This document shows, piece after piece, positions 37,200 to 44,391 of a DNA stretch of 64,000 nt. The stretch spans positions 1 through 64,000 of the forward strand of contig NZ_ABEA03000157.1 in assembly GCF_000171235.2 (NCBI RefSeq), in the 5' to 3' direction. Each line of letters starts with the position of its first letter. Position 1 is the first letter of the stretch. The position numbers were made by a program, and so were the translations under genes. The DNA comes from Geminisphaera colitermitum TAV2. Its GTDB lineage: Bacteria; Verrucomicrobiota; Verrucomicrobiia; Opitutales; Opitutaceae. A model generated the notes under the pieces. That model was not told where the DNA came from. It made no database searches and was given only the letters and a program-made list of their open reading frames with translations.

Positions 37200-38444
37200 A
37201 TGAATTCATTTTCCTCCGCCGTTGCCGATGTTTCCCCGACAAACGACGATGCCTCCGTCGCCACCGCCGCGTTTCCCGCCGCCGTCGCGCTCACGCGCGG
37301 ACCGAAGCATCATTTTTTTGGCTACTACGAAAAATGTCCCTGGGATGCCTCCGGGCGTCGCCTGCTCGCCATGGAGTCCGCTTTCATGCACCGCCCTCCG
37401 ACCGCGGATGACGTGCTCACACTGGGCTTCGTCGAAACGGACAGGGCAGGGGGGGGGGGGGCGTTCACGCCCTTTGCCGAGACGCGCGCATGGAACTGGC
37501 AGCAAGGCTGCATGCTCCAGTGGCTCGGCGACGGATCGAGCGGCGACGTCATTTTCAACGACCGCATCGACGGACGGCTGGTGTCGCGTATTTTTAATCT
37601 CAATACAGGACGCGAACGCGTGCTCGACCGCCCCGTGTATGCGGTCAACCGCAGTGGCACGACCGCCGTGTCGCTCAACTTCGCGCGTCTCCAGCACCAG
37701 CGTCCCGGCTACGGCTACGCGGGCGTGCCGGACGCATGGCGCGAGGTGCTCGAACCGGAGGACGACGGGGTTTACGCCATCGATCTGGCCAGCGGACGCA
37801 GCCGCCTGATTCTCAGCGTGGCGGAGGCGGCGCGGTTTCAGCGCGGGGCCGATTTCGGCGGACTCACGCACCGGTTCAATCACGCCCAGTTTGGCGCGGA
37901 CGACCGGCGGTTTGCCGTCCTGCACCGGCGCAAGTCGCCCAATCAGGAAGTCGGCTCCACGCGCCTGCTCACGCTCGACATCGACGGCGGCGGACTGCGC
38001 TGCCTCACCGATCACGAACTCGTGTCGCACTACGACTGGCGCGGCGGCGACGCGATTCTGGCCTGGGCCAATCGCAACGAGAGCGGCCCGCATTATTATC
38101 TGTTCGACGACAACGACGCCCCCCCGGCCCGGCGCATCGAGATGATCGGCGACGGCGTGCTTACGTGCGACGGCCATTGCTCGTTTTCGCCGAACGGCGA
38201 ATGGGTGCTCTCCGACACGTATCCAGACAAGCGTGACCACCACCGCACCCTGTTTCTCTGGCACATGGAATCGCGCCGGCGCGTGGACATCGGACGTTTC
38301 CTCTCGCCGCCGATGGAGTGGCAGATCCGCTGCGACCTGCACCCGCGCTGGGCGCGCGACGGGCGCAGCGTGTGCATTGACTCGATCCACGAAGGCCCCC
38401 GGCAGATGTATCGGATCGACGTCAGCGAGATCGTTGGACGGTGA
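37200..38444 (+). CDS. beta-propeller protein, oligogalacturonate-lyase-like
   Basis: 414 residues, no signal peptide, so probably cytoplasmic. Opening text PKHHFFGYYEKCPWDASGRRLLAMES resembles the oligogalacturonate-lyase family (Pectate_lyase22), whose propeller carries the active site. Later blades include GVYAIDLASGRSRLILSV, RLLTLDIDGGGLRCLTDH, HCSFSPNGEWVLSDTYPD and LHPRWARDGRSVCIDS (TolB/PD40-like). A 13-G run (37449-37461) sits in frame (DRAGGGGAFTP). The next gene is a GH63-like glucosidase. The enzyme role is inferred only. Confidence 0.7.
   Translation: MNSFSSAVADVSPTNDDASVATAAFPAAVALTRGPKHHFFGYYEKCPWDASGRRLLAMESAFMHRPPTADDVLTLGFVETDRAGGGGAFTPFAETRAWNWQQGCMLQWLGDGSSGDVIFNDRIDGRLVSRIFNLNTGRERVLDRPVYAVNRSGTTAVSLNFARLQHQRPGYGYAGVPDAWREVLEPEDDGVYAIDLASGRSRLILSVAEAARFQRGADFGGLTHRFNHAQFGADDRRFAVLHRRKSPNQEVGSTRLLTLDIDGGGLRCLTDHELVSHYDWRGGDAILAWANRNESGPHYYLFDDNDAPPARRIEMIGDGVLTCDGHCSFSPNGEWVLSDTYPDKRDHHRTLFLWHMESRRRVDIGRFLSPPMEWQIRCDLHPRWARDGRSVCIDSIHEGPRQMYRIDVSEIVGR
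37449..37461 (+). repeat. 13-G run in frame in the propeller gene
   Basis: In the Gly-rich loop at about residue 85; a one-base change would cut the protein to under a quarter of its length. Confidence 0.9.
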
Positions 38445-38498
38445 ACAACTGCGCCGCGCTCGTGGTTGTGGCCATGACCGTGATTTTCTGACGCGGGC

Positions 38499-38514
38499 AC
38501 TCTACGATTAGAGT
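38499..38514. promoter_or_regulatory. LacI-type operator dyad
   Basis: ACTCTACGATTAGAGT: 6-bp complementary ends, one base different from the sites at 41428 and 49349. 50 bases before the GH63-like start. Confidence 0.7.
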
Positions 38515-38564
38515 TTTTTGCGAATCGCTTCAGGTGAACGTCGGAAGGAAGTTTGTGGAAACAT

Positions 38565-40325
38565 ATGTTTCAAAAGACCCACCAGCCGCTTCCCGCATGG
38601 ACTCCCGGCCAGCTCGTTTGCTTCTCCGGCCTCGATGGGCGGACCTGCCATGACGATGGCATTGTCGCGCGCACCCGCCCCGGTCTTGTATTGAGAATCG
38701 AACTACCGGCGACGCTTGAGGTGCGGTTTCCCGGAGCCCGATCCGGCGCGAACCTGAGCAATGATGTCATCATCACGGAGCGAACGCAGGCCGTGTTGCT
38801 TGACGCGCACCATCTCCTCATCGTCGGTCCCTGCCAGATTGCCACACCCATCCCGGACATTCCCTCTTCGCTGCGCGTGTTGGATAACCGTGCCAACAAC
38901 AGTGTTCCCTCCTCCATCCCCCCCTCCCCCCGCACCCTCATCGGCGTCGCGGCCCACTGGAATCCCGCACTCATCGACGCCGACATCGACATCGCTAGGG
39001 CTGATCGCCTGCGCTGGCTCGCTGCGCAGACCCTGCCCGCCCATATCGCGCGACACCCCGCCTCCGCCGCCGCCTGGTGCAAGGCTCTGTGCATGTTCAA
39101 AAGCCAGATCTATTCTCCCGAAGGCCGCTTCCGCCATCGTTGGACGACGCCCGACCGCTGGCCCCACCGTGACCTTTGGCTTTGGGATTCCGCCTTCCAT
39201 GCCATCGGCTGGCGGCATCTCGATCCGGCCCTTGCCCGCGAAATCCTGCAAGCCGTCTTCGACACGCAACACCCTGACGGCTTCATTCCACACATGGCCA
39301 CGCCGACGGAAACCTCCACCGTCACCCAGCCGCCGATTCTCGCCCTTGCCGTCGGCCTCGTCGATGAAGCCGCACCCGATGACGCATGGCTCGCCGCCCT
39401 TTATCCCTCCCTCGCCCGCTACCTCGAATGGGACATCGCCCGCCGCGACCGCGACGCCAACGGCCTTTGCGAATGGGCCGTGGACCCCTCCAACCCCAAC
39501 AACCGCAGCGACGAAAGCGGCATGGACAACAGTACCCGTTTCGACGCCGCCGTGCTCCTCGACGCCGTTGATTTCAACAGCTACCTCGCCCACGAATGCG
39601 AATGGATGGCCCGCTTCGCGCTCCGCCTCGCCCGCCCCACTGCGGAAATCGCACTCTGGCAACACCGTCATGCTCGTTTCATTACACTCATCAACGAACA
39701 TCTCTGGGACGACGATGCCGGATTTTATTTCGACCGCGACATCGCCACCGGCCACCGCACCGGCGTCTGGTCCGGACCCGGATTTCTCCCTCTCCTGTGC
39801 GGCGCCATTGACCCCGCCCGCGCGCGCCGCCTCCTTGAGCACCTGCGTCCCGGCGGCGGCGGACGTTTCGACACGCCGGTCCCCGTTTCCAGCATCCCGT
39901 CCGGTTCTCCCGGATACACCCGCGACATGTGGCGCGGCCCCATGTGGGTCAACCTCAACTGGCTCGTGATCCGGGGACTCGCCCGCACCGGCAACGACAT
40001 CGCCCACGCCGATCCCCGGACTGCCGATGCTCTCCGGCAACTCGCCACGCATCTCCGCCACAAAACCATCGCTGAACTCGAACGCTGGCACGCCAAGCTC
40101 GGCACCTTTTTCGAGTTTTACGACGACTCCGGCAGTATCCCGCCGCCTGATCTCCCGCGCAAGGGTCGCAACGCCCCCGACGTGTCGCCTTACCACCAGG
40201 TTATTCACGATTTCGGCTGGAGCGCCTCGCTCTACATCGACCTCTGCCACACCGCCACGCTCGCCGCCGTCCCCGCAAACGCACCCGCGCCCACCCGCGA
40301 ACCCGAACCCGCGTCCGTGGTGTAG
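38565..40325 (+). CDS. GH63-like (alpha/alpha)6-barrel glycosidase
   Basis: 586 residues, no signal peptide. An N-terminal beta domain (~1-130) is followed by a six-hairpin barrel like mannosyl-oligosaccharide glucosidase / trehalase (GH63/GH37). Typical stretches: RDLWLWDSAFHAIGWRHLDP (probable catalytic Asp), DGFIPHMATP, GMDNSTRFDAAV, WSGPGFLPLL, YTRDMWRGPMWVNLNWLVIRGL and HDFGWSASLYI. It probably hydrolyses glucosyl residues of imported oligosaccharides in the cytoplasm. ATG 38565 is preferred over TTG 38553. An operator dyad lies at 38499-38514. Confidence 0.8.
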   Translation: MFQKTHQPLPAWTPGQLVCFSGLDGRTCHDDGIVARTRPGLVLRIELPATLEVRFPGARSGANLSNDVIITERTQAVLLDAHHLLIVGPCQIATPIPDIPSSLRVLDNRANNSVPSSIPPSPRTLIGVAAHWNPALIDADIDIARADRLRWLAAQTLPAHIARHPASAAAWCKALCMFKSQIYSPEGRFRHRWTTPDRWPHRDLWLWDSAFHAIGWRHLDPALAREILQAVFDTQHPDGFIPHMATPTETSTVTQPPILALAVGLVDEAAPDDAWLAALYPSLARYLEWDIARRDRDANGLCEWAVDPSNPNNRSDESGMDNSTRFDAAVLLDAVDFNSYLAHECEWMARFALRLARPTAEIALWQHRHARFITLINEHLWDDDAGFYFDRDIATGHRTGVWSGPGFLPLLCGAIDPARARRLLEHLRPGGGGRFDTPVPVSSIPSGSPGYTRDMWRGPMWVNLNWLVIRGLARTGNDIAHADPRTADALRQLATHLRHKTIAELERWHAKLGTFFEFYDDSGSIPPPDLPRKGRNAPDVSPYHQVIHDFGWSASLYIDLCHTATLAAVPANAPAPTREPEPASVV

Positions 40326-40337
40326 CCCGCAAGTCAA

Positions 40338-41420
40338 CTACCTGCTCCGCACCGGCAGCGTGGTCCCCTCGTGCCACACCGGGGTCGTCAAGAGGATCGC
40401 CGGGGTTCCCGGCAACCCCAGCCGGTTTCGGTATAACTTCCCCACGATCTGGTCGATCGCCCGCCGACTGCTTTCCTCCACGCACGTGTAGAGACCGCTG
40501 TGTCGGTTTTCCTGCGCGTGTATGTTAATTTCAACTACGGCCAGATCGTCCGGCACCGCCAACCGCAGTCGCTGCAAGACCGGCTCGCAACGCTGCAACG
40601 ACAGACTGTTTGAAACCAGCACGTCCGGCTTCCATCGCGCCAGCCATCGTTCGAACTCCGCGTCAAACTCCGCCTCGTCCACCACCAGCGGCGGGATCAA
40701 CGACAACCGTTTCTTCCCGCTTTCGCGTTCCAGCCCGCTGGCAAGAAACCCGCCGCGCCACCGCCCCTGCGACGCGACATCCGAATGCGACAGCACAAAA
40801 AATCCCGGCTTCCGGTAGCCCCGCTGCCACGCCGTATGCACTGCCTGATACGTCGCCCCGAAATGATCCGTGTCCACCCGGTCCATCGGCGGCGTGCGCA
40901 GGTTGGTGCTGAACGTCACCACGGCGAAATGCTCCCAGTTGAGCGCCACCGGACCGCCTTCCGGCTCGTCCGACGGCGGCAGAAACACCCCGCGAATTCC
41001 CCGCGTGTGCAACGCCTTTTCCAGCCGCGCGTGCGACCCGAACTCCGCCGCTTCGAACGCCTCAAGTTTAAACCCCAACTCCTCTGCATGTGTCCGCGCC
41101 GCCTCGAACATCCGCGCCACATACGCATTTTCCGCCAGCACCTGCCGTCCCGCTTGCGAGCGCGTGATGAAGGCCAGCGCCCCCTGAAACTTCCCCGACC
41201 GCGCCGTCCGCCGCTGCTGCACCAGCGCTGTCAGCAACGGATTGACCCGATACCCCATCTTTTCCGCCAGCGCTCGGATGCGTTCCCGCGTCGCCACCGG
41301 CAACTGCGGACTGTTGCGCAAGGCCAGCGAAACTGTCGTCACATGCACGCCCGCGGCCTCCGCCACATCGCGCATCGCCACCCCGCGTCCGCCACTCTTC
41401 GCTGCGACCTTCGAACTCAT
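40338..41420 (-). CDS. LacI-family repressor of the carbohydrate locus
   Basis: 360 residues from ATG 41420. HTH VAMRDVAEAAGVHVTTVSLALRNSPQLPVATRERIRALAEKMGYRVNPLLTALVQQRR, hinge region, then a sugar-binding core (VFLPPSDEPEGG, VDTDHFGATYQAVHTAWQRGY). A 16-bp dyad begins 8 bases upstream of the start (41428-41443), so autoregulation is likely; the same dyad lies before 38565 and between 49253 and 49557. Convergent with the GH63-like gene (13 bases between stops). The inducer is unknown. Confidence 0.9.
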   Translation of the reverse strand: MSSKVAAKSGGRGVAMRDVAEAAGVHVTTVSLALRNSPQLPVATRERIRALAEKMGYRVNPLLTALVQQRRTARSGKFQGALAFITRSQAGRQVLAENAYVARMFEAARTHAEELGFKLEAFEAAEFGSHARLEKALHTRGIRGVFLPPSDEPEGGPVALNWEHFAVVTFSTNLRTPPMDRVDTDHFGATYQAVHTAWQRGYRKPGFFVLSHSDVASQGRWRGGFLASGLERESGKKRLSLIPPLVVDEAEFDAEFERWLARWKPDVLVSNSLSLQRCEPVLQRLRLAVPDDLAVVEINIHAQENRHSGLYTCVEESSRRAIDQIVGKLYRNRLGLPGTPAILLTTPVWHEGTTLPVRSR

Positions 41421-41427
41421 GCCCGTA

Positions 41428-41443
41428 ACTCTATGATTAGAGT
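41428..41443. promoter_or_regulatory. LacI-type operator dyad, autoregulatory position
   Basis: ACTCTATGATTAGAGT, identical (on the other strand) to the site at 49349-49364; it lies just upstream of the repressor start codon. Confidence 0.75.
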
Positions 41444-41507
41444 AACGCCTGTGTCGACTCTCCAAACCAATCCCGGCAACTTTTCCGAACCGATTACCTC
41501 CGCCGCC

Positions 41508-41870
41508 ATGTCATCACCCACCATTAGAGCCAGTGTTCATTCGCTGCCCTTGCCCGCCGAGTTATTTGCCGGGTGTCCCAAATCTCCCGGGACACGTCCA
41601 AAAGCATTCGGGACCTGTCCAAAATCACTCCGGACGAATCCCAAAGTATTCGGGACGAGTCCAACCTCCCTCCGGACAAGTCCTGGACTGCTTAGGACAA
41701 GTCCCAAGGCATTCAGGACAAGTCCTAAAGAGCTCCGGACGTGTCCTAAAATGCTCAGGACATATCCCAAGCGAACCCGGATCCCGCCTCCTCCCTCCCT
41801 TTGCCTGCCCACCGATAAAAACCAGACAGCCAACGAACCCACACCAGAACTGAAAGCCAAAACATCATGA
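41508..41870 (+). CDS. heptapeptide-repeat ORF (PKxxRTx) upstream of 41867
   Basis: 120 residues from ATG 41508 (another in-frame ATG at 41433). Residues ~24-93 are ten heptads of the form P-K-x-[LF]-[RG]-T-x, matching the 21-bp DNA repeat. Proline codons vary at the third base (CCC, CCA, CCT) yet always read Pro, and Thr codons vary (ACA, ACC, ACG), which favours translation. However, the same bases also keep a GGACNNRTCC dyad, so DNA-level selection is an alternative. The stop overlaps the next start (ATGA). No family recognised. Confidence 0.45.
   Translation: MSSPTIRASVHSLPLPAELFAGCPKSPGTRPKAFGTCPKSLRTNPKVFGTSPTSLRTSPGLLRTSPKAFRTSPKELRTCPKMLRTYPKRTRIPPPPSLCLPTDKNQTANEPTPELKAKTS
41576..41785. 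repeat. 21-bp tandem repeat array, 10 units
   Basis: Units start every 21 bases from 41576 to 41765; consensus TCC(C/T)AAA-N6-CGGACNNG. Each unit boundary contains GGACNNRTCC, giving nine dyads on the same face of the helix (two turns apart). Confidence 0.9.
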
Positions 41871-42541
41871 GCAATACCGGATATATCCCCTCCGCCGACG
41901 AGAGTTTCCACGCTTGGCAGGCCAACTTCGCGCTGAAACTCGGCCCCATGGTCACGCGCATCGGCATCCCTGCGGCCAAAATGACCACGTTCGAGAGCCT
42001 CCAAGGACTGTGGATCGACGCCTTCCAACTCGCCAGCCAGCCGAGCACCCGCACCCCGCTGGCCATCGAACAAAAAAAACACGCCCGCGACGATTACGAA
42101 GCCCACATCCGCGCCCTCGTCCGCCAATACATCACCCACAACGACGCCACCACCGATGATGACCGCGTGAGCCTCGGCCTGCCCATCCCCAAGACCACGC
42201 GCACCCCCGTCCCCGTGCCTGCGGACTCGCCCGCCTTCGAAGTGGGCATCTCACACCTCCGTGAAATCCATATCTACTATCACCCCACCGGAGCCAAGCC
42301 CGCCGGAGCCAAACCCTACGGCGTGCACGGCGCGGAGTGCTGCTGGGCCATCCGCGATACACCTCCCACCGACGACATCGAAACCGACCTGCCCTATTCT
42401 CGTTTCGACACCCACTCTCCCCTCATCCTCCCCTTTAAGGAAGGCCAGCGCGGCAAAACCGTCTATTTTGCCCTCCGCTGGGAGAACACCCGTGGCGACA
42501 AAGGTCCTTGGGGCGACATTGGCTCCGCCATCATCCCCTGA
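41867..42541 (+). CDS. conserved hypothetical protein, cytoplasmic
   Basis: 224 residues, no signal peptide. An N-terminal helical part (SADESFHAWQANFALKLG ... ALVRQYITHNDATTDDDRVSLGLPI) is followed by a beta-sandwich-like end (VHGAECCWAIRDTPP, DTHSPLILPFKEGQRGKTVYFALRWENTRGDKGPWGDIGSAIIP). I remember the pattern 'GLPI.DttRTPvp' and 'R WENTRG.KGPW' from a family frequent in Bacteroidota and Verrucomicrobiota with no assigned function. Its start overlaps the heptad ORF. Followed by 106 bases, then a secreted-protein gene. Confidence 0.75.
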   Translation: MSNTGYIPSADESFHAWQANFALKLGPMVTRIGIPAAKMTTFESLQGLWIDAFQLASQPSTRTPLAIEQKKHARDDYEAHIRALVRQYITHNDATTDDDRVSLGLPIPKTTRTPVPVPADSPAFEVGISHLREIHIYYHPTGAKPAGAKPYGVHGAECCWAIRDTPPTDDIETDLPYSRFDTHSPLILPFKEGQRGKTVYFALRWENTRGDKGPWGDIGSAIIP

Positions 42542-42647
42542 AGGGAAAAGCTAAACATCTTCAGTTTTTTTTTACTCAAGATTTGCCTCTGTTATTACGC
42601 TGCCACGCTACCGCCCTTCCTCTGAATAAACCAACATCCTCCAAACA

Positions 42648-43424
42648 ATGAAATTCAACTCCCCAAAGTTATTCCTCGCCCCACTCGCATCGTTGCTTCT
42701 CGCATCGCTGCCCGCCCCTGTCGCATTCGCGCAAGCTCTCATGATTGATTTCGGTCCCATAACCGTCGCCGGAAGCAATCTAACCAACAGCCCCTTGCAT
42801 GCCGCCAATGCTCAGTTCACCGATAAAACTTGGAACAAGGTCGAACTGGAAGACGTTGCTGCGGGCGGGCTAAAATGGTCAGACAACACCACCGCGCAAG
42901 GTGTCAGCCTGCGTTTGGGCGGAGGCTTGAATTACGCCAATCATGTCAAATTCAATACTCTCGCCAACAATCCAAACCTTTCAGATTATCGTGGAGGTGC
43001 CATACGCACAGGCATCTATAGTGGCAATTCCGTGGGTAGGGACGGCATCTCGGTTAATTCTGATGGCAGCGTTATTGCGTTGCAAATTGGCGGACTTCAG
43101 TCCGGCACCTACGATGTTTACGTCACCACGCGCAACACTAATTCCAATTCCGCGCATAGCCAAAACGTCTATGTCGGCAAAACATCGACGGCGGTGGATA
43201 CCATAGCCTACAGATTGGGCACCGGGACAGTCACCCAAAACGGTTTTGTTGCCCAATCGATTTCCTATCCAGCCGGAGTGACAGCCACAGACAGTTGGGT
43301 TCAGGGCACAAACTACTTCAAGTTTAGCGTTACCCTTGAGGCAGGAGAGTTCCTGAATATCATGACTTCTTCCGCAGGTGGTGTGAACAAGGGATCCCTC
43401 ACCTCGCTGCAAATCATTCCATAG
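42648..43424 (+). CDS. secreted beta-rich protein
   Basis: 258 residues, signal peptide (LFLAPLASLLLASLPAPVAFAQ, cleavage near 29). Mature part starts ALMIDFGPITVAG and is beta-rich (GLQSGTYDVYVTTRNTNSNSAHSQNVYV), a lectin- or CBM-like fold by general look, but no family is assigned. No PEP-CTERM tail. It stands before a pseudopilin and a GH gene, as does the PEP-CTERM gene at 25028. Confidence 0.7.
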   Translation: MKFNSPKLFLAPLASLLLASLPAPVAFAQALMIDFGPITVAGSNLTNSPLHAANAQFTDKTWNKVELEDVAAGGLKWSDNTTAQGVSLRLGGGLNYANHVKFNTLANNPNLSDYRGGAIRTGIYSGNSVGRDGISVNSDGSVIALQIGGLQSGTYDVYVTTRNTNSNSAHSQNVYVGKTSTAVDTIAYRLGTGTVTQNGFVAQSISYPAGVTATDSWVQGTNYFKFSVTLEAGEFLNIMTSSAGGVNKGSLTSLQIIP

Positions 43425-43537
43425 CCTGTTCCAGAACCAGCAACAGCCATGTTGTGTGCCAGCAGTTTTGTAATGACCGTTATTGTATTCAGCTGCATTT
43501 GACAAAAGTTCATCCGTTTTGCCTTCCCCCCCCTTCC

Positions 43538-44260
43538 ATGAAAAAGACCTCCGCCTTCACTCTGATCGAATTGCTCACTGTCATTGCCATCATCGGTATC
43601 CTCGCGGGTATCATGATTCCCGTCGTCGGCAAAGTCCGGGGGACGGCAAGAGGTGCGCAGTGCAAATCCAATCTGAGGCAACTCGCCACAGCGATTTCCA
43701 TGTATGCCGACGAGCACAAGGGACTTTATCCGACGGCGTATCCGCCGCCTCCGGGTGCCACGGACGGCAATATCAACTGGTTTTGCGGCGACAACAACAA
43801 GAAGAACTGTCCGATCGCTCCTTACATCAGTGGAGGCGAGACAGCGGATGGGAAAGTGGGGCGCGCCACCATGCGCCTTGTTGTTTGTCCGTCCAATGAA
43901 GTTGGCCAGCCGTATCCCTCTCACTGGATATTTCCCAACGGCAACGCCTACGGTTATCCCTATGCCGTGAACATGTCTGTAATATCCGACACATCCACAC
44001 AAGTTGCGGCAAATAGCATTACGGTGCCCAGCCAGACGGTTCTCATGACTGATAATTCGACTCCGGTCACGGGGGGAGGAACATGGACCTACGGTTTCAA
44101 GTTCACAGCATCCGGCTTTGACGATCCCTACTGGGGAACTCGTATTGTGGAACGCATGGGCGCTCTGCATGGGGAGAAAACCAACATCGCTTGGTGCGAC
44201 GGCCATGTGACAACGACGTCGGTCGAAAATTTCAAACAAACCTACAAGGTTCCTCAATAG
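43538..44260 (+). CDS. type II pseudopilin-like protein (Ala at -1)
   Basis: 240 residues. [22 protein letters not shown]: 6-residue leader with Ala, not Gly, before the cut, then Phe and Glu +5. C-terminus HGEKTNIAWCDGHVTTTSVENF, the 'H..G.n..wcDGH' block. ATG 43538 gives the standard short leader. It is 131 bases before the GH-A gene. Same arrangement as 25823. Confidence 0.88.
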   Translation: MKKTSAFTLIELLTVIAIIGILAGIMIPVVGKVRGTARGAQCKSNLRQLATAISMYADEHKGLYPTAYPPPPGATDGNINWFCGDNNKKNCPIAPYISGGETADGKVGRATMRLVVCPSNEVGQPYPSHWIFPNGNAYGYPYAVNMSVISDTSTQVAANSITVPSQTVLMTDNSTPVTGGGTWTYGFKFTASGFDDPYWGTRIVERMGALHGEKTNIAWCDGHVTTTSVENFKQTYKVPQ

Positions 44261-44297
44261 ATCTGGCGGCAGTTTCCCACTACTTCACAAAACGCAT

Positions 44298-44333
44298 CCC
44301 CCCCTCCCCCCCTCCCCCTGAGTGAGGGGGGGA
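44298..44333 (+). repeat. C-rich/G-rich stretch with small hairpin
   Basis: C7, T, C7, T, C5, then TGAGTGA and G7: the last C-run and the G-run can pair. Could act as a weak terminator of the pseudopilin gene. Confidence 0.45.
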
Positions 44334-44391
44334 CGATTACTCCACTCTCGCACGTATCATTTTTCTATTACAAATTGCCGTTTATTTCATC

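Noticed and set aside
40785-41507. Coding start of the heptad ORF upstream of ATG 41508
   Set aside because: The frame is open but overlaps the LacI gene on the other strand, and ATG 41433 lies in the operator; only the part from 41508 is worth considering.
41576-41785. Possible CRISPR array
   Set aside because: The 21-bp units are contiguous with no spacers between them; it is a tandem repeat.
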